Source: UBA5026 sp949065595
GTDB taxonomy: Bacteria > Bacillota_I > Bacilli_A > RF39 > UBA660
NCBI GenBank assembly: GCA_949065595.1
Contig: CARSXK010000010.1
Location: forward strand, 1 to 40,674
Direction: 5' to 3'
Length of the DNA: 40,674 nt
Below are positions 1-8,576 of the stretch, one piece after another; within the stretch, counting starts at the first letter, position 1, and each line of letters begins with the position of its first letter. The notes beneath the pieces were generated by a model that saw nothing but the letters and a program-made list of their open reading frames with translations, made no database searches and had not been told where the DNA came from. The position numbers and the translations under genes were made by a program.

Positions 1-56
1 ATTATACAACGATTTTTTTTAAAAGAAAAGAGCATTGACCTTTGTCAACACTCTGC

Positions 57-76
57 AAAAGCAAATGCTTTTTTTT
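57..76 (+). terminator. Rho-independent terminator upstream of the ger operon
   Basis: AAAAGC and GCTTTT pair around an AAAT loop and are followed by a run of T. It would end a plus-strand transcript entering from the left edge. A second imperfect hairpin (TTGAC/GTCAA, about 36-49) lies just before it. No clear sporulation-type promoter was found between this site and the first gene. Confidence 0.55.
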
Positions 77-128
77 CTTATACTTTTTTTTAATTTGTAC
101 ATACTATCACTAGAAATATGGTGATAAT

Positions 129-1583
129 ATGTTAGAAAATATAGAACAAATTGTAAATCGTCTTAAAACAGAAACAAATGGGTTAACAGATATCATTTAC
201 CGCCAAAAAAAAATTCATAAAAAGACAATTTATATTATATACAATGAACCACTTACTTCTAGTGATAAAATTAGTGATTTTATTATGAGAAGTTTAAATC
301 ATATTGAACAAGAAAAAATGCAGCCATCCAAAATGTTAGCTTATATTGAAAATAACATTAGTAATTTTAAAGTAAAAAAAATATCAAATTATAATCAAAT
401 TTGCTTTTATTTACACCGAGGTTTTACGATTTTACTAATTGAAGGTGAAAAAGAAGCACTTGTTTTAGAAACCAAGGCCAATATCGCAAGAGGAATTAGT
501 CCACCAGAAACAGAAAGTACAGTACGTGGTGCCAAAGATGCTTTTGTAGAAGACTATCAAATTAATTTAGGATTGATTAAAAAAAGAATTAAGACCAATG
601 ATTTGTGGATTGAAAATTTTACGATTGGTAAATATACAGCAACACAAGTAGGTGTATTGTCGATTCATGGAGTTGTCAAGGAAGAATTGGTCAATCAAGT
701 TGTAGAACAATTACAAAAAATTGATATTTATGGCATTATTGATAGTGGTATGATTAAAAATTTAATTGAAAAAGAAACCAAATCTATTTTTCCAACTATC
801 ATTACAACAGAAAGACCAGATATCGTTTCAAAAGCTTTATTAGAAGGAAAAGTGGCGATTGTAGTAGATAATAGTCCTTATATTTTGATTGTTCCTGGAG
901 TATTAAATGATTACTTCAAAACGATGGAAGATGTATATGGAAAAGGCATGAATATTACTTTTACTAGAATCATCAAATTTTTGGCTTTTATCATCGCACT
1001 ATTTACACCAGCTGTTTATATTGCATTAATAACCTACAATCAAGAAATGATTCCCACTGACTTACTCGCTGATTTCGCAACCCAAAGAGATGGGGTTCCT
1101 TTCCCTGCTTTCTTTGAAGGTGTGATTATGATTATTTCCTTTGAAATTTTAAGGGAAAGTGATTTACGTGTTCCTAGCTTTAGTGGAAGTGCTTTATCCA
1201 TTGTTGGCGCCTTGATTTTGGGGGATGCTGCTGTAAGTGCAGGTATTGTATCACCCATTATGATTATTGTTATTGCCATCACTGCCATTAGTTCTTTGCC
1301 TTTTACTGAATATGAATTGGAAAACGCTTTAAGATGGTATCGATTGCTATTTATGATGGGTGCTTCTTTCCTAGGAATTGTAGGTGTTCTTGCAATGACC
1401 ATTTTCTTCATTGTAAGATTGAGTCATTTGGAGTCATTTGGTAAACCATATTTGATGCCCTTCGCTCCTACCATTTTGGATTCTTTAAAAAATAGTATTG
1501 TGAAGTTTCCATTAAAATCACTTAATAAACGACAACCTTATTTATCAGATAATCGAATCAAACAAAGGAGGAAAAACTCGTGA
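129..1583 (+). CDS. gerKA: Spore germination receptor subunit A (GerA/GerKA family)
   Basis: This is the A subunit of a nutrient germinant receptor in the inner spore membrane. About 285 hydrophilic N-terminal residues precede a C-terminal membrane domain of several helices. Family motifs are visible: SPPETESTVRG near residue 120, and a PFPAFFEG...FEILRESDLR stretch followed by SGSALSIVGALILGDAAV. The length of 484 aa is normal for the family (about 480-500). The ATG has a GGTGAT ribosome binding site three bases upstream. The gene overlaps the next one by 4 bases and is first in an A-C-B operon, the order of Bacillus gerK. The symbol follows that order only; the nutrient recognised cannot be read from sequence. 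Confidence 0.93.
   Translation: MLENIEQIVNRLKTETNGLTDIIYRQKKIHKKTIYIIYNEPLTSSDKISDFIMRSLNHIEQEKMQPSKMLAYIENNISNFKVKKISNYNQICFYLHRGFTILLIEGEKEALVLETKANIARGISPPETESTVRGAKDAFVEDYQINLGLIKKRIKTNDLWIENFTIGKYTATQVGVLSIHGVVKEELVNQVVEQLQKIDIYGIIDSGMIKNLIEKETKSIFPTIITTERPDIVSKALLEGKVAIVVDNSPYILIVPGVLNDYFKTMEDVYGKGMNITFTRIIKFLAFIIALFTPAVYIALITYNQEMIPTDLLADFATQRDGVPFPAFFEGVIMIISFEILRESDLRVPSFSGSALSIVGALILGDAAVSAGIVSPIMIIVIAITAISSLPFTEYELENALRWYRLLFMMGASFLGIVGVLAMTIFFIVRLSHLESFGKPYLMPFAPTILDSLKNSIVKFPLKSLNKRQPYLSDNRIKQRRKNS
1421..1440 (+). repeat. Perfect 10-bp tandem duplication inside gerKA
   Basis: GAGTCATTTG occurs twice in direct succession near the 3' end of gerKA and encodes the LSHLESFG segment. 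The protein still matches family length here, so it is not an obvious disruption. Slippage by one unit would shift the reading frame because the unit is not a multiple of three. Confidence 0.8.
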
Positions 1584-2767
1584 AAAAATACAAATGGGTG
1601 CTTCCTGTTTTATTTCTATTCCTTTGTACTGGATGTTACAATTATAGAGAACTCAATCAAATTGCCTTAACCAGTGCGATTGGAATCGACAAAACGGAAG
1701 ATGGAAAAGAATATGTGGTAACTGTTCAAGTTTTGAATACACAAAAACAAGGAAGTGATTCTAATTATAGTGGGAGTCAACCAAAATTTATTTTATATGA
1801 ACAAAAAGGCCCAACCTTACAACATGCTTTGCGTACTATTATTTTAGAATCTCCTCGCAGACTTTATGTCAATCATATTAATCTTTTAATGATTAGTGAA
1901 GAGGTTGCCAAAGATGGAATAAAGGAGATTTTAGATTTTTTCGCTCGTAATACCGAATTTCGAAAAGATTTTTTAATTGCCATTAGTAGAGAAGAAACTT
2001 CTAAAGATGTCATGCAAATTTTAACACCATTAGAAACACTCAATTCCAAAAATATTCATGATAGTATTACTACAGATGCGAAATTTTATGGTCTAGCTAC
2101 CAAGGTTACTTTTGAGGATTTACTAAATGCATATTTAAACCAACGTACCAATGTAGTGTTACCTTCTGTCGAGGTAGTTGGAAATATCAAAAAAGGAGAG
2201 GGAGAGGACAATATCAAACAATCCATACCTGATGCAACTGTGAAATTAAGGCCACTTGCAATTTTCAATGGTGAAAAAATGATTGGGTATCTTACCGAAG
2301 AAGAAAGTCGTGTCTACAACTATGTACAAGGCAATATCCAAAATTCTATTATTACCAGCAGTTGTTCTGAAAATGGTTTATTTACAGCAGAAATTATATC
2401 TACCAAAACCAAATTAAAACCTGATATTGCAAAGAAAAAAATTGATATTCAAATAAAAGCCTCTGCAAGTATTAAAGAAATTAATTGCAATATGAATTTA
2501 CTCGATCCAAATTCAATTCAAATATTAGAAAATAAAATCAATCAAGAAATGGAAGAAGTCATTGAAAAGGATGTTGTCAATATCATTCAAACTTATCAAA
2601 CAGATATTTTTGGGTTTGAGGAATTATTATATAAAACAGATCCTTCTTCTTATAAAAAATTAAAAGAGCAATATGGAGATGAGTTAATTGAATCTTTAAA
2701 ATTTGATGTAACTTCGAATGTAAAATTACAAACAAAAGGAAACATTGTAAAGGAGATTACAAGATGA
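1580..2767 (+). CDS. gerKC: Spore germination lipoprotein, Ger(x)C family
   Basis: This is the C subunit of the germinant receptor, a lipoprotein anchored to the outer face of the inner spore membrane. A hydrophobic signal segment ends in a lipobox, CTGC, with the lipidated Cys near residue 19. It is followed by YNYRELNQIALTSAIGID, a typical Ger(x)C start. The length of 395 aa fits the family. The start overlaps gerKA by 4 bases, with AAAGGAGG in the preceding codons, so translation is probably coupled. The 3' end overlaps gerKB by 4 bases. Confidence 0.93.
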   Translation: MKKYKWVLPVLFLFLCTGCYNYRELNQIALTSAIGIDKTEDGKEYVVTVQVLNTQKQGSDSNYSGSQPKFILYEQKGPTLQHALRTIILESPRRLYVNHINLLMISEEVAKDGIKEILDFFARNTEFRKDFLIAISREETSKDVMQILTPLETLNSKNIHDSITTDAKFYGLATKVTFEDLLNAYLNQRTNVVLPSVEVVGNIKKGEGEDNIKQSIPDATVKLRPLAIFNGEKMIGYLTEEESRVYNYVQGNIQNSIITSSCSENGLFTAEIISTKTKLKPDIAKKKIDIQIKASASIKEINCNMNLLDPNSIQILENKINQEMEEVIEKDVVNIIQTYQTDIFGFEELLYKTDPSSYKKLKEQYGDELIESLKFDVTSNVKLQTKGNIVKEITR

Positions 2768-3849
2768 AAAACAAAATCAATTGTTTACAATATGGAACAA
2801 TGTTAATTGTGATTATGGTATCTGCATTTATGGGAATTGGTGTTTACTGTCTTGTACAAGCAGCGGGTATTGATGCTTATATTACCATATTACTTGGAAT
2901 TTTGGTTGGAATTCCAGTTTTACTTTTGTTTCTCTATATTGCTAATTATGAACCAGATTTAGCGTTGCCTAAAAAGTTAGAAAAATTATATGGAAAAAAA
3001 ATAGGAAAAATAATGACGCTTGTATGTGCCATTTTCATCTTTATTTTTGCAAATAACTATATGTTTAATTTGATCAATTTTATTGTCTCCCAATTTTTAC
3101 CTGAAACCCCACTTCTTGTTGTAGGAATCGTTTTTGCTATTTTGACTATTTATACCAATACCAAAGGAATTGAAACGATTTCTAGAGTAAGTTTATTGCT
3201 TCTTGTCATTAACTTAATTCTATTTGCAATTGGTTTTATTGGATTAATCCCTAGTATGGATGCTTCTAATTTGAAACCATTTTTAGAGTTTGGAATTGGA
3301 AGACCACTACAAGCTACTTTCTATTTTGTTACGTTAATGATTATGCCTATATTTGCGTTACTTATTGTCCCTAAAAATCAGGTCGTGAATCCTAAATCAT
3401 ACAATAAATCTATTGTAATTTCTTATTTAATTTCTTTATTGATCATTTTTGGATTTTGTATTATTACTTTAGGCATTTTGGGCATTCATTTGGCAAGTAT
3501 TTATCAGTATCCTGAATATATTATTTTAAAACATGTCAATTTATTTGGTTTTCTAGACCGCATCGAAAATATCATTACTGCACAATGGATTTTTGGCTTA
3601 TTTTTCTGTGTTGCCTTTGCTGTATATTATATCGGTAATAGCATTAAACTAGAACACAATAGCAAAATGATTCCAACCAGTATTGTTACACTTATGTTAC
3701 TTGCAAGTGTTTATTTGATTCCCAATAATACATTTTTTAACTCGTATATCTATTATGTTGCCCCTATCTTAAGAATGGTGTCATTTGCTGTTTTTATCAT
3801 CATTGCTATCTCCATTTTTATCAAAAAAAGAAAAAAGAATTCCAATTGA
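2764..3849 (+). CDS. gerKB: Spore germination permease, GerB family
   Basis: This is the B subunit of the germinant receptor, an APC-superfamily-like membrane protein proposed to bind the germinant and act as a channel. About ten hydrophobic helices fill 361 residues, close to the usual 365. The N-terminus (NCLQYGTMLIVIMVSAFMGIG) and the NTKGIETISR segment are typical of GerB proteins. It is the last gene of the operon: the stop TGA lies in the loop of the terminator hairpin that follows. Confidence 0.92.
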   Translation: MKNKINCLQYGTMLIVIMVSAFMGIGVYCLVQAAGIDAYITILLGILVGIPVLLLFLYIANYEPDLALPKKLEKLYGKKIGKIMTLVCAIFIFIFANNYMFNLINFIVSQFLPETPLLVVGIVFAILTIYTNTKGIETISRVSLLLLVINLILFAIGFIGLIPSMDASNLKPFLEFGIGRPLQATFYFVTLMIMPIFALLIVPKNQVVNPKSYNKSIVISYLISLLIIFGFCIITLGILGIHLASIYQYPEYIILKHVNLFGFLDRIENIITAQWIFGLFFCVAFAVYYIGNSIKLEHNSKMIPTSIVTLMLLASVYLIPNNTFFNSYIYYVAPILRMVSFAVFIIIAISIFIKKRKKNSN

Positions 3850-3865
3850 AATAGTGAATTCTTTT
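3833..3865. terminator. Bidirectional terminator between convergent genes
   Basis: A perfect 10-bp stem (AAAAGAATTC with GAATTCTTTT) around a 13-base loop, with A/T tracts on both sides. It serves gerKB on the plus strand and the convergent minus-strand gene whose stop is at 3864. It overlaps the 3' ends of both genes. Confidence 0.8.
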
Positions 3866-4652
3866 ATTTTAACAAACTATAAATTAGAAAGATAATTCCA
3901 GCAATAACAATGCCTGTAATAACAGATAATACGGTTTTCATGATTTTAGGATTCCATTTTGGTTTTATTTGGTCTGATAATTGCTCAAAGTCATCTTTTC
4001 CGAAGTTGAGGCTAGAGGTGTAAAAGGAATTATCCATGTCTTCTTTTTCTTTGTTTTTGATTTGGTCTTCTTTTTTAGCTTCTTCTAATAACGCTTTGAT
4101 AGAATCGCGACTTTCAATGACTGTATTTTCTTCTGATTTTAGATGGTCAAACATATCTAAACTTAATTCTTTCGTTGCTAGTTGACTGAGCTCACTATTA
4201 CTTGTGATGGTATCAATCAATTCTCTTAATTCATCTGGGTTATCACCCTTTTGCATACTTTTTTCCTTTAAGTTTTTTAAAATATGATAGCCAGTATTAT
4301 CTAGTCTATGATATTTTTCCTCTTCTTTTTTATTGTTTTTTGCTTTGTCCAAAATATCACGTATATCATAATTTTTTTCGGTTTCAAATGCAGGCTTCTG
4401 TTCTTCGACTGGTGCAGTTGGTTCTTTGATCATTTGCCTAAACTGTCTTTGTTTTTGATATTGCTCTCTATTTTTCAGCATATTTTTAATTTTGGTGATA
4501 TCTACTTCATTTGATTTTTCAATGGTAGCAATTCCTTCAATGTTACTATATTCTCCATCCTCGTAAATTTCACGATATAATTCCTGATTTCGTTCACTTC
4601 TTTTCGATGTATGAGCACTTGGTTTATAGTAGCGTTCCATTCGACTTGTCAA
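3864..4652 (-). CDS. Hypothetical tail-anchored protein
   Basis: Not recognised. The 262-residue protein is charged, Lys/Glu-rich and mostly helical, with probable coiled-coil stretches around 65-125 and 185-215. A single C-terminal membrane helix (about residues 240-260) is followed by only a few residues, so most of the protein should face the cytoplasm with the C-terminus in the membrane. I place the start at TTG (4652) because AGGTG sits 6 bases upstream; the in-frame ATG at 4691 has no ribosome binding site. It is divergent from the ferredoxin gene and convergent with gerKB. A sporulation role is suggested only by its position. Confidence 0.75.
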   Translation of the reverse strand: MTSRMERYYKPSAHTSKRSERNQELYREIYEDGEYSNIEGIATIEKSNEVDITKIKNMLKNREQYQKQRQFRQMIKEPTAPVEEQKPAFETEKNYDIRDILDKAKNNKKEEEKYHRLDNTGYHILKNLKEKSMQKGDNPDELRELIDTITSNSELSQLATKELSLDMFDHLKSEENTVIESRDSIKALLEEAKKEDQIKNKEKEDMDNSFYTSSLNFGKDDFEQLSDQIKPKWNPKIMKTVLSVITGIVIAGIIFLIYSLLK

Positions 4653-4707
4653 GCATATCACCTCTATTTTTATCATAACATAATTTTTCATTTTTTAAAA
4701 CATTTAC

Positions 4708-4737
4708 TTGCATATTGATTTGTTTTTTTTATATAAT
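4708..4737 (+). promoter_or_regulatory. Sigma-A-type promoter for the ferredoxin gene
   Basis: TTGCAT (4708-4713) and TATAAT (4732-4737) are separated by 18 bases. Transcription would start only about 10 bases before the ATG at 4753, so the leader is very short. Confidence 0.55.
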
Positions 4738-4752
4738 GGAACTGGTGATGTT

Positions 4753-4983
4753 ATGAAAAAAGTAAAAGTGAATCAAGAATTATGTATCGGTTGTGGTGCT
4801 TGTCAAGCCATTGTAGATTCTGTCTTTCAATTAAATGATGAAGGATTTGCAGAGACAAAACAAGAAAATAATACCATTGATACTATGACTGAAGAACTGA
4901 AAAATGATGTGATGGATGCTTTAGAAGGATGTCCTACATCTGCCATTTTTATGGAAGAACAAGAAGAAAAGGAAGCTGCGTAA
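4753..4983 (+). CDS. fer: Ferredoxin, single [4Fe-4S]
   Basis: A small soluble electron carrier of 76 aa. CIGCGAC supplies three cysteine ligands near the N-terminus, and the ECP-type fourth ligand appears as GCPTSAIF near residue 59. This is the pattern of single-cluster ferredoxins such as Bacillus Fer. The acidic character fits. The ATG at 4753 is preferred over an upstream in-frame ATG at 4708, because GGTGAT lies just upstream and the region before it is promoter. The redox partner is unknown. It is monocistronic with its own promoter and terminator. Confidence 0.88.
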   Translation: MKKVKVNQELCIGCGACQAIVDSVFQLNDEGFAETKQENNTIDTMTEELKNDVMDALEGCPTSAIFMEEQEEKEAA

Positions 4984-4996
4984 ATGCTTCCTTTTT
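4967..4996 (+). terminator. Terminator of the ferredoxin gene
   Basis: AAAAGGAAGC pairs with GCTTCCTTTTT around a 9-base loop. The stop codon TAA lies in the loop, so the upstream stem arm is coding sequence. Confidence 0.8.
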
Positions 4997-5039
4997 AAAA
5001 TCAAATTTTTTTCATTTTTAACCATGGATTCAAATGAGT

Positions 5040-5756
5040 CTATAAGATTTCCGAATATAATTTTTTCACTTCTTTAGGGGATAACATACGATATTCACCT
5101 GATTTTAGACCCGTTAAATCTAAAAACGAAATTTGTTCACGCTTTAATTTTAAAACAAGATACCCAATGGCTTCAAACATTTTTTTCACTTGATGGTTTT
5201 TTCCTTCATGGATGATTAGCTCAACAATAGATGTATCTGTTTTCTTATCATATTTTTTAATACGCGCTTTGGCTGGACTTGTTTTTTGACCATCTATTAT
5301 GACCCCCATTTGTAAAGACCTAATTTGTTCCTTACCAATTAATCCTTTTACTTTAGCGATATAAACCTTATCCACATTATTTTTAGGATGCATTAATGCA
5401 TTTGCAAGAATGCCATCATTTGTAAGTAATAAAATTCCTGTAGTATCATAATCTAATCTTCCAACTGGATAAATACGCATTGAAGTGTCAATCAAATCCA
5501 CTACTGTTTTTCTTTGTTTATCATCTTGTGTAGTTGTTACAACACCACGAGGTTTATATAATAAAAAATATACTTTTTGTTCTTCTTTTTGTAATACATT
5601 GCCATCAATTTCAATTTTATCTGTATTACTCACCTTTGTCCCTAATTCATATATAGGAATTCCGTTTACTTTTACTTTTCCTTTTAAAATCAATTCTTCT
5701 GCTTTTCTTCTGGAAGTATAACCGCTATTTGCGATTACTTTCTGTAATCTCTCCAT
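5040..5756 (-). CDS. rluB: rRNA pseudouridine synthase, RluB/RsuA family
   Basis: It isomerises a uridine in ribosomal RNA, by family most likely in 23S rRNA. An N-terminal S4 RNA-binding domain (LQKVIANSGYTSRRKAEELI, residues 4-23) is followed by the catalytic domain with the GRLDYDTTGLLL-type motif (here GRLDYDTTGILLL, near residue 100), whose Asp is catalytic. KNHQVKKMFEAIG near 190 is also conserved. The length of 238 aa is normal. The ATG has AGGTG seven bases upstream. It has its own promoter. Confidence 0.9.
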   Translation of the reverse strand: MERLQKVIANSGYTSRRKAEELILKGKVKVNGIPIYELGTKVSNTDKIEIDGNVLQKEEQKVYFLLYKPRGVVTTTQDDKQRKTVVDLIDTSMRIYPVGRLDYDTTGILLLTNDGILANALMHPKNNVDKVYIAKVKGLIGKEQIRSLQMGVIIDGQKTSPAKARIKKYDKKTDTSIVELIIHEGKNHQVKKMFEAIGYLVLKLKREQISFLDLTGLKSGEYRMLSPKEVKKLYSEIL

Positions 5757-5775
5757 ACCATTTCACCTATCGCTA

Positions 5776-5804
5776 ATTATACTGAAATTTTTACAAAAGT
5801 GCAA
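5776..5804 (-). promoter_or_regulatory. Sigma-A promoter for rluB
   Basis: On the minus strand, TTGCAC (5804-5799) and TATAAT (5781-5776) are separated by 17 bases, about 20 bases upstream of the rluB start. Confidence 0.7.
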
Positions 5805-5817
5805 TCAAAAAGGAATA

Positions 5818-6258
5818 CTAACTACAAGTATACCCTTTGGATTCCATTTCTTTCTTCGCATCTTTTAATGATTGTCTTACATTTCCAATGCTGAGTTCTT
5901 TTTTGGCATCTTTGTTCATTTTTTTTAAGTCGGCATCAATTGTGACTGATAAAATATTATCTGTACTACTGGTAGAAAACGCAATTCCCTTTTTTCCTTC
6001 TAAATTTGTATATTGTTGTTTTAATACTGCCCATAAATCTTCTGTGTAATTGACATAAGTACCTGAAATTTCAATTTCAGAATAAATAGACAGTTTAGTG
6101 ACTTCATTTCCTTGAAACGTTATATTTAAAGCTTCTTTTAGCTCTAAATTTTCAGATGAAGTTTCTGTTTTGGTACAATGCAATTTTTCTGTTTTATTAC
6201 ATCCTGCTGCTAACATTATCATGACAAGTACCAAACTGCATAATACGACCTTTTTCAT
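5818..6258 (-). CDS. Putative lipoprotein, possibly YehR/DUF1307-like
   Basis: A secreted, lipid-anchored protein of 146 aa. A Lys-Lys start, a hydrophobic stretch and the lipobox LAAGC (Cys at 20) are clear. The remaining ~125 residues read as a small alpha/beta domain ending in a lysine-rich helix and a C-terminal Cys. The lipoprotein signal, size and terminal helix recall the YehR/DUF1307 family, but this is impression, not proof. GGAGG lies 5 bases before the ATG. A strong promoter precedes it, so it is a separate unit from spmB upstream. Confidence 0.75.
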   Translation of the reverse strand: MKKVVLCSLVLVMIMLAAGCNKTEKLHCTKTETSSENLELKEALNITFQGNEVTKLSIYSEIEISGTYVNYTEDLWAVLKQQYTNLEGKKGIAFSTSSTDNILSVTIDADLKKMNKDAKKELSIGNVRQSLKDAKKEMESKGYTCS

Positions 6259-6278
6259 TTCATTCCTCCATCTGTTTC

Positions 6279-6307
6279 ATTATAGCGCAATTTGTACTTA
6301 TAGTCAA
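6279..6307 (-). promoter_or_regulatory. Sigma-A promoter for the 146-aa lipoprotein
   Basis: On the minus strand, TTGACT (6307-6302), a 17-base spacer, then TATAAT (6284-6279). A near-consensus vegetative promoter lying immediately after the spmB stop codon. Confidence 0.78.
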
Positions 6308-6309
6308 TT

Positions 6310-6834
6310 TTATCCAAAAAAGCAATTCACAATGACAATCGCAGAAACAATTCCAATGAAATCGGCTGCTAGTCCAGCCCACAGGGAATATCTTATTTTT
6401 TTGATTCCTATGCTTCCAAAGTAAAGTGTTAATATATAAAAAGTGGTATCAGTAGATCCTTGGATGACAGATCCTAGTCTTCCAATTAAACTATCGGGTC
6501 CATAAGTTACAAATAAATTATTTAAAATTGCCAATGAAGAACTTCCTGAAATAGGTCTTAATAACATCATAGGAAATACTTCTGTTGGAACATTGAGATT
6601 TGCAAAGGCAGGTTTTAATAAGGTGAAAATATAATTTAAAATGTCACTTTTTAAAAATAGGTTGATACCAAAAATCATCCCTAGCAAACAGGGAAACATG
6701 GTAAATACCATATCAAAGCTTTCTGTTGCGCCCTCAACAAAGACATCATATACATTGACTTTCTTAAAAATCCCATAGCAAACAACGATTAAAACCAATA
6801 AGGGAATGACATAATTTGATATTTGTTCTATCAT
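6310..6834 (-). CDS. spmB: Spore maturation protein B
   Basis: SpmB works with SpmA in the developing spore and is needed for normal core dehydration and heat resistance. The 174-aa protein has several membrane helices of the nucleoside-transporter-gate type. LRPISGSSSLAIL near residue 97 and the GSVIQGSTDTTFYI segment near 120 are typical. The start has AAGGTAG upstream, and only three bases separate it from the spmA stop. It is last in dacB-spmA-spmB, the order seen in Bacillus. Confidence 0.9.
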   Translation of the reverse strand: MIEQISNYVIPLLVLIVVCYGIFKKVNVYDVFVEGATESFDMVFTMFPCLLGMIFGINLFLKSDILNYIFTLLKPAFANLNVPTEVFPMMLLRPISGSSSLAILNNLFVTYGPDSLIGRLGSVIQGSTDTTFYILTLYFGSIGIKKIRYSLWAGLAADFIGIVSAIVIVNCFFG

Positions 6835-6837
6835 ATA

Positions 6838-7428
6838 CTACCTTCTTTTTGCAAGTATACGGTCAATGATAAGACCTCCTATCGTAGAAATTAGCGTTGC
6901 TAAAATACATGCAAAGACAATTTCTGTTGGATTTATACTACCATACATCATACGTAACGAAATAATAGTGGTAGGAATAATGGTCACACCACTTGTATTC
7001 AGTACTAAAAATGTAATCATACTCCGAGAAGCAGTATCTTTTTTTTCATTTAATTCTTGTAGTGATTTCATTGCTTTGAGTCCAAAAGGCGTCGCAGCAT
7101 TTCCAAGACCAAACATATTGGCTGTAATATTTGATGCGATTAAACTTAATGATTCATGTCCTTTTGGAATTTCTGGAAATAATTTTTGTAGGATAGGGGA
7201 AAGTGCTTGTGATAATCGATTTAAAAGCCCTGATTCAGCTGCAATATTCATAATTCCTAGCCACAAAGCCATGACAGGAAATATTTTAATTATCATATCT
7301 AAACTACTTTTGGTACTTTCTAATATTTCGTTATTTAAAACATCCACTTTACCTGTTAGTAAACAGGCAATCACACCAATGATAATAAACCAACCCCATA
7401 TTTTATTTACCATAAATTTTGAAACCAT
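6838..7428 (-). CDS. spmA: Spore maturation protein A
   Basis: An integral membrane partner of SpmB, 196 aa, with a characteristic GLGNAATPFGLKAMK motif near residue 115 and several hydrophobic helices. Its 5' end overlaps dacB by 22 bases. Two starts are possible: ATG 7428 has AAAGGA immediately before it with almost no spacing, and ATG 7413 is 15 bases further in. Coupling to dacB translation is likely either way. Membership of dacB-spmA-spmB supports the assignment. Confidence 0.9.
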   Translation of the reverse strand: MVSKFMVNKIWGWFIIIGVIACLLTGKVDVLNNEILESTKSSLDMIIKIFPVMALWLGIMNIAAESGLLNRLSQALSPILQKLFPEIPKGHESLSLIASNITANMFGLGNAATPFGLKAMKSLQELNEKKDTASRSMITFLVLNTSGVTIIPTTIISLRMMYGSINPTEIVFACILATLISTIGGLIIDRILAKRR

Positions 7429-8489
7429 TCCTTTATTTTGGAAAAGAAACTTTTTTTCGGTTTGACAAGCGGTGAGGCATATATGGGTTCTTTTCTAACT
7501 TCTTTGTCACCTAGGTATAAATAAACAGTACCAATTTCTGTTTCTTCTTTGATTGTTTTATTTTTCATGAATTGATATTGAATATTGAGGGTTTCTTTTT
7601 CATTTTCTTGCAGTGGATATGATAACTCATTTTTGATATAAATTTGATAATTTTTATAATATTCTTCTTCTATTTCTAATGTTCCTTTGGGTAGTACTTG
7701 ATAATTTTGATAATTGGAAAATCCATATTCAAATAAATTTTTATGGTCTAAAAAATCATTTCCATCATTGAGTGTTACCACAACTAAATTCAAATTATTT
7801 TTAGAGGCACTTGTCACAAGGGTTCTTCGCGCTTTTTTGGTAAAACCTGTTTTTCCACCAGTTGTATAACTATATTGATTTAGTAATTTGTTTTTATTAT
7901 ACCAAATATAAGTATTCATATTGGTTTTTAATTTATACTTTTTAGTCCCTGTAATTTTAGCAAATTCAGGATTTTTCATTGCATAACTCATTAAAAGCGC
8001 CATATCGTAAGCAGTAGAATAATTCCCTTCTTCTTCATCGTCTAATCCATTGGGATTATAAAATGTAGTATCTTTCATACCTAACTCAACCGCTTTTTGA
8101 TTCATTTGGTTCACAAAGGCGTCGACGCTTCCCGCTACATAGTGTGCAATGGCTAAAGAGGCATCATTCCCACTTCGTAACATTAATCCATATACCAAGT
8201 CTTCTAATGTTAAAACTTCCCCTTTTTTCACATAAATTCCAGACCCATGTGCTCCACTAATTTCATCCCCAATTGTAACTTTATTTTTTAGTTTTCCACT
8301 TTCTACGGCAAGCAAAGCAGTCATAACTTTGGAAATACTTGCGACACTTCTGACATCATGAATATTACTTGCATATAAGATACGTCCACTATCTTGGTCT
8401 ACTAAAATGGCTGAAGTTGCACTTGTTCCAATGGCTATTACTTTAAGAGGCAAGCAAAAAAGAAGAATGAGTACCATTATTTTTTTCAT
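7407..8489 (-). CDS. dacB: D-alanyl-D-alanine carboxypeptidase (DacB/DacF-type PBP)
   Basis: A low-molecular-weight penicillin-binding protein that trims D-Ala from peptidoglycan stem peptides and, in this operon context, tunes spore cortex cross-linking. A signal peptide covers about residues 1-20. The three active-site motifs of the S11 family are present: SISK (51-54), SGN near 112, and KTG near 214 within GGKTGFT. A C-terminal domain follows, with a basic amphipathic tail (KSFFSKIKEWFQNLW) suited to membrane attachment. I use ATG 8489, which has AGGTG six bases upstream, rather than a GTG three codons earlier that overlaps the Shine-Dalgarno. Confidence 0.92.
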   Translation of the reverse strand: MKKIMVLILLFCLPLKVIAIGTSATSAILVDQDSGRILYASNIHDVRSVASISKVMTALLAVESGKLKNKVTIGDEISGAHGSGIYVKKGEVLTLEDLVYGLMLRSGNDASLAIAHYVAGSVDAFVNQMNQKAVELGMKDTTFYNPNGLDDEEEGNYSTAYDMALLMSYAMKNPEFAKITGTKKYKLKTNMNTYIWYNKNKLLNQYSYTTGGKTGFTKKARRTLVTSASKNNLNLVVVTLNDGNDFLDHKNLFEYGFSNYQNYQVLPKGTLEIEEEYYKNYQIYIKNELSYPLQENEKETLNIQYQFMKNKTIKEETEIGTVYLYLGDKEVRKEPIYASPLVKPKKSFFSKIKEWFQNLW

Positions 8490-8505
8490 ACATTTCACCT
8501 AAAAA

Positions 8506-8533
8506 ATTATATGAAACTATGGACAAATTATTC
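8506..8533 (-). promoter_or_regulatory. Possible sigma-E-type promoter for dacB-spmA-spmB
   Basis: On the minus strand, CATATAAT (8513-8506) resembles the sigma-E -10 box, and GAATAATT lies 12 bases upstream (8533-8526). Sigma-E drives this operon in Bacillus subtilis. The spacer is slightly short, and the -10 also matches sigma-A TATAAT, so this is tentative. Confidence 0.3.
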
Positions 8534-8540
8534 GCAACAG

Positions 8541-8576
8541 AAAACAAAAAATTCACATCATTGTGATATGAATTTT
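8541..8576 (-). terminator. Terminator of the 182-aa lipoprotein gene
   Basis: On the minus strand, AAAATTCATATCA and TGATGTGAATTTT pair with one mismatch around a 3-base loop, followed by TTGTTTT. The stem includes the stop codon of the gene ending at 8575. Confidence 0.75.

Noticed and set aside
1040..1411. 123-codon minus-strand frame inside gerKA
   Set aside because: It is antisense to a clear GerA coding region, lacks a ribosome site and has no recognisable domain.
6866..7465. 199-codon plus-strand frame over spmA
   Set aside because: It is a shadow of spmA and the dacB end; its length reflects AT-rich composition.
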